DNA of 64,000 nt from Rhynochetos jubatus. Taxonomy: Eukaryota > Chordata > Aves > Eurypygiformes > Rhynochetidae. Positions 1 to 13,700 of the stretch are shown here, in pieces. Position 1 is the stretch's first letter; the number at the start of each line of letters is the position of its first letter. The stretch covers positions 62,580,863-62,644,862 of the forward strand of contig CM050648.1 of NCBI GenBank assembly GCA_027574665.1. Reading direction: 5' to 3'. The translations under genes and the position numbers were made by a program. The notes under the pieces were generated by a model. The model saw only the letters and a program-made list of their open reading frames with translations, did not search any database and was not told the origin of the DNA.

Positions 1-270
1 CAGTTCCCCCAGCTGCCCCTCACAGAACTTGTGCTGCAAACCCTTCCCCAGCTCCGTTGCCCTTCACTGGACACGGTCCAGCACCTCAATGTCCTTCTTG
101 AAGTGAGGGGCCCAAACTGAACACAGGACTCCAGGTGCGGCCTCACCAGTGCCAAGTACAGGAGCACAATCCCTTCCCTACTCCTGCTGACCACCGTGTT
201 CCTGATGCAGGCCAGGATGCTGTGTGCCTTCTTGGCCACCTGGGCACACTGCTGACTCACACTGTTCCTT
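1..270 (-). mobile_element. CR1 LINE fragment, continues past left edge
   Basis: This is antisense CR1 sequence. Read on the plus strand it has the familiar blocks 'cacctcaatgtccttcttg', 'gtgcggcctcaccagtgcc' and 'aatcccttccctactcctgc', which belong to the reverse-transcriptase part of the avian CR1 ORF2. The same blocks recur at 25.0-25.1 kb. The element runs off the window on the left and fades out near 270. It is 5'-truncated or broken and has no usable reading frame. The match is from memory of CR1 consensus sequences; the subfamily is not assigned. Confidence 0.85.
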
Positions 271-1236
271 TAACCCACTGCAGAGATTTTCATCTTCTTA
301 CACAACTTTCTGTGAATGCAGCTGAGCATCAGATTACAAGATTTACAGGCTTCACAGATGAATGCCTGAACCTAAGAATCATCAAATCCTCAGAGATCAC
401 ACTGAAGAAATACTTGTTACAATTCTAGTTTTGAACAGCTGTCAAAATCTACTTAACTTTCAAAGTTTCTCATTCTGTTGCAAAATCTGGAGTAGCTCTG
501 TTCGCATATGCAACAGCTGAAAAACCAAGACACCGTAATACATCATATGTCCTAGGAGGCTTTTTCTCCTAACACTATTTGCTTCTCCTGTGAACATATA
601 TTTTTGCACACGTATTATTGTCATTTACAAAGGACTTACATGGGATTTAAGTGCTATTCCTAGAGAACAGCAACTGGCAGAGAAAAGAAGATGAAGGAGA
701 GCAGGAATAGAGGGAGGAAAAGAAAAAGTTAAGGAAATCACAAACAGGTTGTCAGCAAAGGCTGATCAAGACAGGCTGGTGGAGACACCAACAACCTACC
801 TCCACCCTGTCTTAGGCCACCATCTCCCTGTTGTTGCTGCAGGTCACTTTTTGCTGTGCAGACAGGCAGAAATTCTAGATTTGCCTTTTTTGTAGCTAGA
901 AATGCCAAACACTTGTTATTCAAGCCTGTTCCTAGGGCTTTTTGCCTCCAAGAAACAAATATCTTGGGAAAAAGAAATGTAACTTGCAGAAATCCATAAA
1001 TAGCAGCCCCTTACTCACATGAGTTGGTTGTCCTATAGCTGATTTTCCATACTTACACGCTTTAGAATAGCAAGATAAATAACGATGATTTTCTTTACTC
1101 ACTGATTTATCCAGAATGCCTTATGCCAAACTTCATGCTGATGTTTTCAGGGAAAATTATAGTTATAGGCTGGAGCCAAGAAGTAACCTTCTTTCAGTAC
1201 TTGTTTGCACACATACATACAAACTCACAGAAAAAC
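271..1236. other. Intergenic, no gene seen
   Basis: AT-rich sequence with short open frames only. No splice-bounded coding segment, RNA gene or clear repeat was recognised. Confidence 0.6.
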
Positions 1237-1237
1237 C

Positions 1238-1384
1238 TCTGTCAGAAGGATCCTCCTGATCTCATCTAGTCCGATCCCTGCTCAAAGCAGGACTAACCTT
1301 GAAGTTAGATTCAATGTTAAAATTAGATCGGATTGCTCAGGGTCATGTCTAGTCAAGTTCTGATTATCTCCAAGGATGGAGATA
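1238..1384 (-). mobile_element. CR1 LINE 3'-region fragment, decayed
   Basis: The reverse complement reads through the CR1 3' block: a 'ccatccttggagat' start, then 'agaacttgactaga', 'ccctgagcaatc', a copy of the 'gaagttagtcctgctttgagca' region, and 'ggactagatgagatc'. It is the same part of CR1 as the copy at 47.5 kb on the other strand. A short duplicated-looking patch ('gaagttagattc', 'aaaattagatcg') sits in the middle. Clearly old and non-functional. Confidence 0.75.
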
Positions 1385-4300
1385 TATGCTCTTCCCATAA
1401 TACACAAGTGGCTTAGATCCAGAGCACAGGCAGCTCAAGGATTTAACCTTTTAGAGTTTATCTGCAAAATAAATTAGGGAGACTAATGGCACGGATCATG
1501 TGGAAGCAAAGACACTTTATCCCATTCACTAGACTCAGATCTGGTCTTGGATTATAATCTACTGTTCCTTTATTAATTTGACTTTTCTATTCCCAGTGTT
1601 TTACTCTCCCCGTAGTAACACAAAATTCATGGGTATTTTTTCCCTTAGGGGAAAAAAGTAATTACATTATATACAGATACACAATGTAAGGGCTAAAATT
1701 AAAATTGGATGAAGATGTTTCCTTTTTATGTTCCCTCTCACACACAGACTCCGGAAAACTTCCTTTACTGATTAATAGACTTCTGGCAATCAATCAGTCC
1801 AAAGTTTTACTGGCAGGACTGAACTCTTTATTGATGATAAGCCTTTTCAAACAGCGGTAAAAGTAATCAGTTGGGCTTTTTAATAAATTACCTGGGGAAA
1901 AAAAAATATTCTCAACAGCTCAGAGCTGTCAGTAAGCAAAATAATAGAATCAATTGGCAAAAATATAGGTTCATTTCAAGATAAGTTTCAAAATGTTGTG
2001 GTGTTTGATGTGTTTCACATTTATTTCGAAAGGCTATGCAAAATGTTGATATGTTGCATTATAAAATATAATTGCTTAAAAATATGAATTGTTTTGGAAA
2101 AAGTTAGCACAGGTGATGTTTTAAATATATGAAATGTTGAATAGCAACATGAAACTTTTCAGCAAGGTAGAACCCAGCTGAAATACAGGACCAGACTAGA
2201 AAACAAGGGCTGGTGTAACTTAAGCCTAAGTCATTTCAGATATTCTTGACCCCACTGAAGGTCCCTCTTCACCATCGGAGGTTGCTGAGCCCAACCCTGT
2301 CTCCATTCTTCATCCATCACAGTTATGGCCACTGCAAAACCTCTCTTTTATGAAGCTAGGCTCATACTGATATGCCAATTTGTAAACTGGGATATACACC
2401 AGCTGCCACTGGCACAGAACTGCAACCTCCAGCAGAACGGGGCTAAATCCACCATTACATCTATCAGAGCTATTAGGCTCAGCAGCACAGCACATTAAAG
2501 TCTTTGTCCTCAAATGAAGAACAGGCTCCAGATTTCTCCTCCCTTTACCTGCCCCTCATCTCCAAAAGAGAAGTTTAGCCCCATCTGTGTAGGATGCTGA
2601 GCCTCAGCCTGTCCATGTTCTCAGAGGATACCAAAGCCATTCCTCTCAGATCAAGCCCTTGGGGACTTTAAGCAGAAGGACACCTATTTTATGGTTCACA
2701 CAATCAAGGTATCAATTTGCTCAGCCTGGTTAATGCTGGGACATCTCTGGATGCACAAACAAATGCTGCTGTAGTCAGGGGGAAACTTAAGTCACACAGA
2801 AAGGTTTTTCTCTAGAGACTAAGAGATGGTTTTCAGGATCTCTAGTTTTGGAGACTGGGCAACACTTTCATCTGGCATCCAGCACCACCCGCAACAGTAC
2901 ATCAACAGTAGGAAATAAATCAGGACCAGGGTACAGATCCCCACTGCATAGACCTGGCCCCGGCAGCCCTACACAGCTGGGAGGGCTGTGGGTGGCACAA
3001 CACACACGGCGGCAGGCACACTACCCAGAGGATGAGTGCATCAAGGAGGCTGTCTGCAGCTTGCTGGTGTAGCACAGAGCAGTAGGCAGGTGAGGCACCA
3101 TCATGCAGAGATGACCACAAGCCAGGAAAGCCACTTGCTGTAACCCCACTTGCTGTAACTTCCCTCTGCTAGCCTGGGCCCCTGGGAATTTGGGATTGCC
3201 ATTGGCTCCTCTTGTCCTCATGTCGAGACAGAGTATCCAGCACTTCAACCTGCCAGTAGGTTGAGAAGAGTGATCCTAAATCCATCCTTTAACAAGGTTT
3301 CATCACTCATTGCCTCAGCAATGGCAACCCTGACTGTGAGCCTAACCCGAGCTGTAGCACAGCCTGTGCCATACTGTCCCCCAGTTGTTTGCATGCCATT
3401 TCCCTGTTGGGACACCAGAAGGCTGCCATGACCCACCAGGACACTTGTCCTGTGCTCAGTCTCCAGCCTCCAAAAGCTGAAACCACAACCGCAACATCAG
3501 CCATAATCTTACCCCATCAGCTGTTGGAACAAGAGGTCCCAAACTTGATCTCTCAGGGCTTCTTCTGACTGAGGCCATATTCTTGTTCAGTGAACTCAAG
3601 CACACATCTGATACCCTGCCCCCCCCAAACTGACCTATGCTGATTTCCAAATCAGCTCCCTGTCTGTCCCAACCCTCATTCCTATCAAATGTCCCACATT
3701 GGCAGCCCAAAAGCAAAAAGCTGACATTGCCTCCGAAACAAAAATTTACCTGTTCACATCAACTTCCAACAAACCGAATGCATTTAAACCATAGTCCTAA
3801 TTCTCTACACTTACTTCAAAAGGCATCTAGCTGTCTTCCTCAACACATCTCACTCAAGATATTCAGTCTCCAGACTTATGACTTAAAAATAGATAACCTA
3901 TAGCTCAATATAGAAATCAGAAAATTATGTCTTAAACATTTATTTTATTTCCCTACCTTCTCACTTCTTTAATGGAAACCTGTAATTAACCACAAAATAT
4001 CCCAAGGTGCTCCTATCAGCTCAAGATGAAATTCAAGCTAGGACATGTTCAACAAAACTGGGCAATTTTCTGAATGCAAGACTTACCTCTGTATTTAGAC
4101 CACTGCAAAAAAACTGCTCCTGCAAAACCAAATCAAACATTGTACCTCTTACTAGGAAAAAAGGTGTTTTGCAAGCCCAAAATGCACAAATGCTAATCTG
4201 AGCCCTGCACGAAGGGCCTTTAGAAGGTGGAGACTTAGAAAAAATACCCTCAGCCCATGCCAGTGCATACCCATAGCTTGGTGTAGCTGTCCTTCACACC

Positions 4301-4700
4301 AGCTTGCTCCACTGGATCCTTCCAGAAGAGACTCAGGGGAGCAGCCCCATGACTGAGCCTGAACTCATGGTAGCTCAAGATAGCTGTTTTTGTAAAAGTA
4401 ACCAACATGTGTCAGAGCACTCTATCAAACCTCACTTCAGAAAACTGGAGTCTGAAATACACAGCAATAACTTCATATCTTCCTCAGACCTAAAGCCAGA
4501 GCCCCAACATGAAAACTTTTTCTGCCTGCATCATCCTCCCCACACCACTGAATCTACCAAATCCCAAGCCAAACCCCAAACCAAACCTCCAAATCAGTCT
4601 TATTTATTCTAAACTCCAAAACATATGCACCATCCAAAGTATCCCCCACTTAGAAATCAGGCTGATGAAGGAATGAGACTGAGGACAAACTTAGGAAAAC
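1385..4700. other. Intergenic, no gene seen
   Basis: The segment from about 2.2 to 4.6 kb is somewhat richer in C and in short open frames on both strands (up to about 100 codons), but none has a splice or codon pattern that supports a gene. No known repeat was recognised with confidence. Confidence 0.5.
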
Positions 4701-4703
4701 AAG

Positions 4704-5412
4704 GTGCCAGTGTTAAAGGAGAGACCGCCCGAGCACACATCCTGGGAGTTGCACACTCACTCACCACTTGAGTCTCTAACTGCTGGGACCAGAGTCCCTT
4801 CACAGTCGGCAACTCCACTGAGCCAACAGCTGCCCCTTCCGGCTCCTCTAATACACACAGTCTCAGTCTCCAGTGCTTCTCTTTTCCTCAGCTTCCCTAC
4901 GTTTCCCATAGCTGTCTCTCAGTTATTGAATCCTGTATATAAAAAAATCATTTATTCAGATGGTACGGTGGGAAAAAAAATGCAAAACCCTCTCAAGCTG
5001 GGTGCCTCTGGAGAAGAACCCCGAACAAAGGAATTCCTGGGCAATTATACCCTTACAATCCATGTACCCACCCCTCATGCACTCTTCATGTTCTTTTCAC
5101 ATGCCTTTTGGTCCAATGGTGATCTATGGTCTGGAATCTGTGAACACCTTATTGGATCCCTTCTCTCTCTCCAGGCAGTTAACTGTTCTCATCTTGTCAA
5201 GCTGCAGCTTTTGCTGATGGTTGCAGCCTCCTTATCTTCTGGTCTGAGCTTCTTGTGCACCTGCTCCTTCTGTCAGACTAAACTTAGGGTAATCACTACT
5301 TAGCAACGACTAAAACACCAGTGTAGTATCAATATTATTCTCATACTAAATCCAAAACACAGCACTATACCAGCTCCTAGGAAGAAAATTAACTTTATCC
5401 CAGCTGAAAACA
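4704..5412 (-). mobile_element. LTR-like retroelement fragment
   Basis: On the minus strand the sequence starts near 5412 with TGTTTTCAGCTGGGA, then a block about 120 bp long containing 'ttaattttcttcctag', 'agctggtatagtgctgtg', 'ttggatttagtatgagaat' and 'ttgctaagtagtg'. I recognise this as the start of an ERV-type LTR that is very common in songbird and related genomes. About 450 bp further along (minus strand) is a polyadenylation signal AATAAA (plus 4951-4956). The rest towards 4704 is less certain, and no target-site duplication was found. An open frame of 199 codons on the plus strand here has no ATG start and crosses the LTR antisense, so it is not called a gene. Confidence 0.55.
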
Positions 5413-8400
5413 TACCTCAGTGAAAGCTCACAGCTTGCAGCCTAAGGCTTTGGCAAATCTAGCTACTCATGCTAAGTCAGTAATGAACAAACAGTACACC
5501 AAATTACTCAACACTGTGCTGTAACCCCTGCGTCCCAGTGCTAAACGATTGACTCTGAGCACCTAGTATTAACACCAAAACGATAGCTAGGAGTGTGGTA
5601 TGTTAATTACAAAATAAATTAATCCTTCCCACTCGCCTAACAGGATTAAAAACTAGTGTCTGCAAAAGCTTAGCCACCAAACCCATGAAGGATCCCATGC
5701 TTCTTTGCAAAGCTGACATGGCAAGGGGATCCCAGCACATGATCCAAGCCAACCCTAGGCCAAAACAGAGAGAAAAGATGGTGTTGATGTTGCCAACACA
5801 AAATTCACCTAGATATCTCTGAGCGAGCCCAAATACAGTCCTCTCCCACCTTTCTCCAAGGCCACCATGAGTCGGTAGCTCCTGACCCAGGAAAGTGGAA
5901 GGTGTTGGGGCTTCCCCTCCAAACCTCAGGGTGAGTCAAAAATCTGGCTTCAGGCAGGGTCCCCACAAGCATGGGAAAGGCCACTGCCCCCATGCCAAGG
6001 ACTCGATGAGGGATGAGGGCAAAGCACCATAATCCAAGGGGGTTGAGAGGCACCATGAACCAGGGGATCAACCAGCATGGGATCAGACATGGGCTTATCC
6101 TAAGAGAAATCAGAGGCCCGGGATGAATGCACATGGAGTCACGGGCTCAAGGTGGGTTTTCAGACTCTGCAAAGCCCAGCACAGGCAGGTGACTGAGCTA
6201 ATACAGGCTCACCAGGCTGGAGTCCTGCTCTCCATGTTCGGCACCATGATGCTTCAGCACTTGGGGCTATATGGGATGCCTAGACTAGGATTAGGTTTGG
6301 GATAACTTTTCAGGATGGCATGAGTCCTCATGTTTAAAAAACAGGGCATCCAGGACACACTGTGGACTGCAGCCTCGTAAAGACAGCATGGTTGTTGCAG
6401 GTAACAAGGCACAGGCTTTGCTTTGACTTTGCAGAGCCTCAGGACAGAGGTTTATCAGTCATACTTTGCTTGAATTTGCCTAGATCTGCTCAAAGGTGTC
6501 CTTTTATTTGGTTTGATTTGTTGCTGTAACAGCCGTTTTTCTAATGACCAGTCAGCTATGCGTAACTTGCTTTGCGTATCTTTGTCCAGTGTAACCATAG
6601 CTTTTACAGAGATATTAGTAACACACCACGGTTACGCGCTGCTGTGCTAACATGAAATATGTATGACCTGACCAGAATGATGTAATACAGAGAAATGCAG
6701 GCCTGGTATGAGAGTGGAGGCCCTGAAGGTGGGCTCACAAGAGGTGGTGTAGAGGAATACAGGCAGAGGATGACAGATACTGGGCATGGGATAACACTGA
6801 GGGCTGCAGGGCTGCAGCACACCAGTGGTCAGCTGAAGTACAGACCTGGGAGCTGAACAAAACCCATCTTAGGAGCAACAAAAAGTAACAAAAATAATAA
6901 TGAGTTTCTAACATAGTTAAAATGCACCATATATAGTAAATCCAGAAGTAACTTAGAATTGCAGACTGATGGAGAAAGAGCAAAGTACAAAAGGCATTGG
7001 GAAACATGAAAATGACCTTAAATGGATCCTAGAGGAGGAGGAAGAAACCACCAACACCATACTCCTCCAAGTGAAGGACTTGGGATACCATCACCTTTCC
7101 ATACTGGCTCCCCCCAGGCTGAGGCCACTGGCACAGAGGAGTGGTGGAAGGATGAGCAGGACACCAGGGGAAAAGGGGTAGATCCTAGACAGTGCACGTA
7201 TAACAGTTTTACTACTACTACTGAGGTTTTCCATAAATAATAATATTCCTAATTTTTTCCTCCTGTTTTGAAAAATAAAAAATCCATCTGTATAATACAA
7301 TTTTTTTATTAGACTGCTACGACTTCAGCTATACCAACAGTAAATTCTTGGCATCCCCTGCCTTCCCCCCATAAGAACGTTCTGAACATCACAAGGCTTG
7401 TACAAGCACATAGGTAGTTAGGCAGAGGGCAGCAAGGGTTACTAGACTCTGGCTAAGGCTAGAGTCAGAGTTTCGTTTAAGGCCAGGTTCATAGGTCAGT
7501 TTGAAGGGCTCTTTCAGAAAGCATACAGCTTGGGCTCCAAAAGGTCTGTCAGGTGTGGCCGAGCTAAACCAGTGTCTATCACTGTGATCCCTTCACATCT
7601 GCCGCTACATTTCTGCTGGCATCCCCAAGTCTACCAAAAGCATTGGTCCCTGTTCAGTGACTGCGCAGAGGCAGAGCTCAGTCACCCATCAGGTATCAGC
7701 TGGCAGTTTACCCTGCCACCACCATCTTTAACCTGTCAGTTGCCTTGGTGTATCCCAAATCCCAGCTGCGGCCAGGTTGCAGGTGAGGATGATGGCTCAG
7801 GCTTGCATACGCCCATGAACCGGAGGCTGGAGGTGAGCCTAGCTGGTACCACCAGCGCTTCTGCAGCTTCCTGCCTCCTCTGCTGCTGCCCAAATCTGGG
7901 GCTCTGAAGCTCAGAAAAGGCTTATGCTGTGCCAACAGGAGGGGAAAAGGAGAGTAGCTTCCCAGGGAGATAACAAATCAGCTCGTTGTCCCCAAGACAG
8001 TCTCGCCTTTCCCTTGGGCTTCCTGCTCTCTGGAGTCTCTGGACTTGGGTTAGGCCTCAGGGAATGCACTACTCTGGGTGTTTTTCCTTCCAGTTTGGAT
8101 ACTGGACCATGACAAAGGCTCTTAGGCAACAGAAATAGTTAATTAAGCTGTGAATGGAGTTGTCATGCAACAGGGTCGATATAACTGTTTTGCCTTGGAC
8201 TCTGGCCCAGGACTGTTGCCTCCACACAGTCCAGAAGGACACAGTCAAAGTTCAAGTAAACAAAAGATTATTGGTCTGCTTGGGCAACTGGGAAGAAGAG
8301 AAAAGATAAATTAAACAGCCTGGATAATCATAAAAAGACTGATTGTTGTTACCAGCATAGGACAACGATAGAGAAAGTTTTGCAGTGACAAAAGATGGAA

Positions 8401-9039
8401 GAAACATCAAGAACAAAGCCTTATGTCATATTTATATGAAAATTGTTCTACATATAGACATTGAGCTAAAAAAATTACTGAATGAGTAGGAGGTAAAAAG
8501 CTTTTTATAATCTCCTCCTCTTTTTAAAAGGAATTAAAACAAAGTGTAAAGACATTGTTTAAAAATCCCCAAACACATTATAGTATTTTCCGCTTATAGA
8601 CTTGATATTTACAAATAATTTGCTAAGGCCAAGAACTATTTTGACCTACTATTACTCTGAAGGAAAAAAAAAACCAAAACCAAAAAAGATCTGGAGGGTT
8701 TTTTCCATTTTCTTTCAGCTTTGGATGTTTTAGCAAATGGTAATTTTTACCGAACAAGAGACAACGCTACTCTCATCCAAGAGGCCAGCTTCATTATGTC
8801 TCTCCAGTTAAGCCCACAGCCTGACATAACTATGTCCCTCAACACCATAGGAAACCTTTTAGGTAGTTAATCAGCTTAAAGACTCCCACCAGGATCCCAG
8901 CACTTGCTCTTCCCTTGGCGCAACTTTACGATGCCTCACTCCTAAGGCCGCTGAATTTCTCTACATTGCCACGCACTTGCGTGACAGAGCTGATCCTGGC
9001 ACACCTTCAAAAGAAACTCCTGAGCAGCCTTTTGCAACA
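5413..9039. other. Intergenic, no gene seen
   Basis: Mixed composition. Short open frames near 5.8-6.1, 7.0-7.2 and 7.5-8.1 kb lie on both strands and lack any recognisable domain. Some of this may be old retroelement sequence next to the LTR-like piece, but I could not identify it. Confidence 0.5.
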
Positions 9040-9057
9040 CCCCCCCCCCCCCCCCCC
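9040..9057. repeat. Poly-C run, 18 nt
   Basis: An uninterrupted run of 18 C, followed by TCCTCCCC. On the minus strand it is a G18 tract, able in principle to form a G-quadruplex. Such runs are hard to sequence, so the true length may differ. Confidence 0.95.
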
Positions 9058-10546
9058 TCCTCCCCAGGAATGTGCGCTCTGAGAGATTAGCAGTGCACTC
9101 AGAGGTGCCTGCGAAAGGAGTCTTGCAAATAAAGACATACTGACAGAAGAAAAAGAATTATGGAAACACAATAGGTGGCCCTAAACCATCACCTTTATGA
9201 CCCAACTCCTCTACTGCTGGACATTTGTTTAGAAAACCCTCAGCTGTAGCTAATTAAGCCCTTGGCCACAGGAGACAGCAAAGTGCCTTCAGCCTGCAAG
9301 CCAGCACTGGCAAGCATTAGGGAAACACACAAGAATACAAAATCTCCTTCTCTGAACCCTGAACACTTAAAGCAGTCCACTAAGAATGAAGGAACCATCC
9401 CAAAACTCCCCTGGGCACAGGCCAAGCCCCTCCACAGCTCAGAGCCCTGTTATTTCAGCAAGGGCAGTGGGATTTAGCCTGAATTTACAGCCAAGCAGCC
9501 TTTGGCCCAGCATGGTTTTTAAAGGCACTAAGTTTTTTTCTGTCTCTGCACAACTTTCAATTAAAAGAAAAACTGAGGGAGTGGTCTGAACAGGGTATTT
9601 ATACCAACCCTCAGCCTCCGCCTTTGGCCTGTGACATGCTTGGTGTCACCCATGCTGGGGAGGGAAAAGCTTTGAAGGAAAAAACCACCGCAGCAGCGCT
9701 TACAAAAGCCAGGTTACCCCATACGGCACATATTTCTGTAATTTTATCTTGGCAAGGAAAGAAATTAATAGATCACGTCAACCTCTAGAAAACCTTTTGT
9801 TCCTCACTGGTCATGTTGTCTGGCAACAGAGCAGCTCTCTGTTTGGGCTGAGACCTCGGTCTCAGCTGTGTTTTGGCACAGCTACAAAATCCAGACACAG
9901 GTTTTGCCCCACAGAAGGTGGCATTAAGGACTTGAGAAAGAAGGCAGAAGAGAGTTGTTCATTCTTAGGTAAAAATTTGAACAGATTTTTTCCCAAGAAA
10001 AGCATTTCTCAGTGCTCAGTTCTTCTGAATGAGGAAATAAGTTTCAGCATTTATTTGTCTGTGAGAGCTTTCCCTGTTCCTGTTACTAACATGTATCTAG
10101 TGATACCAAGCTTTTTTCAGCAGCACAGAGCAATAATCCAACTAGGTTTTGCCAATAAGCAACCTTAAGTCCCTGATACCTCAGCTTAGTACATCTGCTT
10201 GCTTTGCTCAACTTGTTACTTATTTCTAATAAATACTCCATCTCCTCCACAGCTGTGCCTCTGAGAAATGCAGCCACTGGGTTGCAAGAGACTTGGAGCA
10301 TAGGTGGAACAAGTGGGCAAAGGTGGCCTTGTTTTAACCAGCACAAGCCCTCTCATGAATGCAGCTTCACTGGTACAAAGCAACTGAGCAACTGTGCCCA
10401 TTTTAGAAGGATCAGCCTGGTCAATGCAACAAAGCACTACCAAAATGCTCTGGAGTAAGGATACTCTGGCACCTGAGGGAGCTTTGGCATGTAGAGCATG
10501 GTGGCTTAGCAGAGTACTGGAACCACAGCATGCAAGAAGCAGGGCA
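9058..10546. other. Intergenic, no gene seen
   Basis: An open frame of 139 codons on the plus strand (9749-10168) starts at TTG, not ATG. It has no recognisable domain and shows frequent interruption in the other frames. No gene is called. Confidence 0.5.
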
Positions 10547-10733
10547 CAGAAAGGGTTGTCAAGCATTGGAACAGGCTGCTCAGGGAAGTGGTTGAGTCAC
10601 AATCCCTGGAGGTATTTAAGAGATGAGTTGATGTAGTGCCTAGTAACATGGTTGAAGGTATACTTGGCAGTGCCAGAGGACAGCTGGCCTCGATCTTAAA
10701 GGTCTTTTCCAACCAGAACAATCCTATGATAGA
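10547..10733 (+). mobile_element. CR1 LINE 3'-end fragment
   Basis: Plus-strand CR1 tail. It shows 'cattggaacaggctgctcag', 'tccctggaggtatttaag', 'cttaaaggtcttttccaacc' and the terminal 'aatcctatgat' that corresponds to the ATTCTATG-type 3' repeat of CR1. About 190 bp, 5'-truncated as is usual for CR1, and diverged. Two copies of 'aaagcaaaccttact' lie downstream near 10.83 and 10.91 kb; these are not the target-site duplication. Confidence 0.8.
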
Positions 10734-13700
10734 AAGACTGTCACTACCCAAAGGCAACTCCAGAAATCCTCTGCTTTTGAAAATCGACACCAGCAAAGAG
10801 TGGCAGGACACTCAGAAGGTGGCACAAGAAAAGCAAACCTTACTTATTGAGAAAGGTTTCTCAGAGTTTTCAAATCCATGTGCTTTGTCTTTGATGCCCA
10901 CTGCCTAAAGCAAACCTTACTTTATTTTCCAAATGAAAACTTGTTAAACTTGCACTTACTTTCCTTATTCTTTTCTATTGCCAGCAATTTAAAGAGCCCT
11001 GATGAGTTCCATGCAGTATTTCTATTTGACTATGATACTTTTAGTCTCTGAATTGCTTGGTGACATGGTAATTCAGAATATAATTAGAAACTGAAGGAAC
11101 TTCTGGACTTCAGTATGTGAAATACTACATTAAAAAAAGTTATGTAATATGTTGGCAAACCTTTCATTTGTATTTTACAGTGGAAATCAAACTGAGTTCT
11201 GACCTAGTGAAGACACTGAATGTACCCTATTAAGTTTTTATTATTAGGGCAGAGATACAAAATGCCTGCACTCTGGCTTGGGAACATTAAATTGTAAGAA
11301 GACTCAAACTATTTAATGAAATGGAGAAATCAGGAGGAAGATGATAACCAGGGTATACAGCATGTCTTCCGCTAATGTCTCAGCCACTTAAAAGTCACTA
11401 GAACTTGTTTTAGATACTACTTTCTATTTATAACACCTATTTTGTTATACTTGTAGGAGACAGTTTGTCATATGCTGAGAAGCTGCTTGAAAGGATTTGT
11501 GGTCCACACAGCTGATTTATTCAACAAGATGCTAAAAGCACATATGCCTAAATGAACATGTTTCTGGAAGGTGGCTATCCTTATTCCAGAGCATTTTGAC
11601 AGCACTTTGTTGCATAGACTGGGTTGATCGCTCTAAAGTGAACACTCTTGCCTCAGTTTAAAGTTTCAAAATAAAAAAGAAAGCATTTTTATGATATAGC
11701 AATCTAATTTCCATGGAAATCTTGTTTTCTTCATGATCTCCAAAGTTAACATCACACCCAAGATACGATCAATGAATACTAGAACTCATAACACTTAAAT
11801 GACACTATAAAAACCTAGAAGTCCTTTTCCATTGTGTTAAAGTATTACAGTACATTTTTAATAGCATTGTATGAATGGATTCAAAGTGAGGTTAATAACA
11901 GAAGGTATACCCAAAAGACAGAATGACCTGCATGCAGCATACCAGAAGAAATAGCATGCCAAGCAACACACATACCCCCCTTGCTCACTTTGAAATAACA
12001 CTCCATAGCACAACACAGCCACAGTCCATCACAACATTCACAGTGTCACATTTTGTGCTGTTTCAAGATGAAGTTTGTAGTCTTATTTCATTCCATACTT
12101 GATTTTCACTAGGTAAACTACTAGAACAATTATACAAAAAAAAACCAACCCTGATATGTAAAAATTTATATTTATAAAGGGATTTAAACTCATCCGCTTG
12201 CCTGCAAGCCCCAGTACTGATACCCTTTTCAGCAGTGTTCTTAGAACCACTGAGCACACCCAGTAAGATCAGAGGATGTTTGCGCTAGGTATCTTACACA
12301 AGGGAGTGAAGTCCCTGCAGGGATGGGTTTACAATATGTGGATTTTTAAAGGACAAAAAGAATACAGTTCAGGGATTTGTTATTGTTAACCCTATGGGTG
12401 TTTTTTTTTCCCCAGTTCAAATTAGCCATTGGAAGTAAGAAGTCCATCTATTTTTAAGGGATTCCTAATGGGCTTGTGCCAACTTCAAGAACAAACCAAA
12501 AGGCTCCCACATGCAAGCGTGAGACAGATCTGGCTGGAGCCGTATTCTTATGCTTCATGCAAACCAGAAGCAAGGACCAGCAGAAACCAGTGAGGCCACG
12601 CCTATGGCAATGATGCTGACCCATCCAAGCTCACTCTAAACTAGGCCAGAGTTTGCTCAGGCTGTAACTTTGTCCAAGAATCAGGGTAAATATCCAAGCA
12701 GTTAATCTGTTCCAGTAGAAAACACAATGCTGGATTCAGTGGAGTAGAGAGTGGCTCTGTGGTTTAGCAGTTAGGGCACAGAGCTCAAAGAAAGTCCTGG
12801 ATGACAGTCCTTGCTTCAGATGCCATTTCTGTTTTCTCCAGTGCCTGTTCCTGCTCTCTCCCATCAGCTGACACTTATTTGTGGACACTGACTTGCTGTA
12901 TGAAGCACCATAATTTGTTGTGAAGAGCATGATCCTGTTCTTGTGTGGTTTATGTGATTCGAGATACCAGCCTGTATCAAGACTCCCATGGGACCTCAAG
13001 GCATGGTCTTGTTTGGTCAGACTTAGACACCTACTAGATATTCAGCTTCTCAAGCATATGATTCTATATCCTTCAGCAAAGGTTCAGTGAAGTATCTTGC
13101 ATGCAACTAGTACTAAGAGCAGTTCACCACTTGAGCTGCCAGGGAGCAGCCAGTTGGCTTTAAATCTACACACCCTGGCTTGTATTCCAGTAACTTGTTC
13201 ACCAGTTCACTCGTTCAGGTCTGAAGATCTTCTCAACATGACAACAAGATATGTACTAACCTGTATTACTCAAGTGTCTTTGTCACTTCAACAGGGCCAA
13301 AAAGCAGTTCTACAGAATAGCCTAGAATAAAACAAGATTTTCTCATCCTAATCCTGGAAGCGGTGACTGCTCAAACACCAACTCCCCTTTATTAGTCATA
13401 CATTGCTTGTCCTCCTTAGGCTGATGCAGATGGATCCAGATAAATACAGGTTGGGAATCCATTCAGTTTACAAAAGGACATATTTAACAATTTCCAGTTA
13501 CCAGCCCACCACCCTGCGGGCTTCTAAGCAGCAGGCTAAGCTCTTTCATGTCCATCCTCCATATCTACACAGACAACATACCTCTCATGCTTTTAAGGAC
13601 ATCCCTGCAAGCCATGTTAAGACAAGCAACACTAAAAGTATTAACTGGCTTCAGAAAGCTGGCAACAATGTGGCAGGAGAATAACCCTTCCTTATTTCCA

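Noticed and set aside
4704-5303. 199-codon plus-strand open frame
   Set aside because: It starts at GTG, lies antisense to an LTR-like element, and has no recognisable domain.
9749-10168. 139-codon plus-strand open frame
   Set aside because: Non-ATG start, no domain, no splice context.
10833-10927. Repeated 'aaagcaaaccttact' as a transposon target-site duplication
   Set aside because: The copies are about 75 bp apart and the enclosed DNA does not resemble an element.
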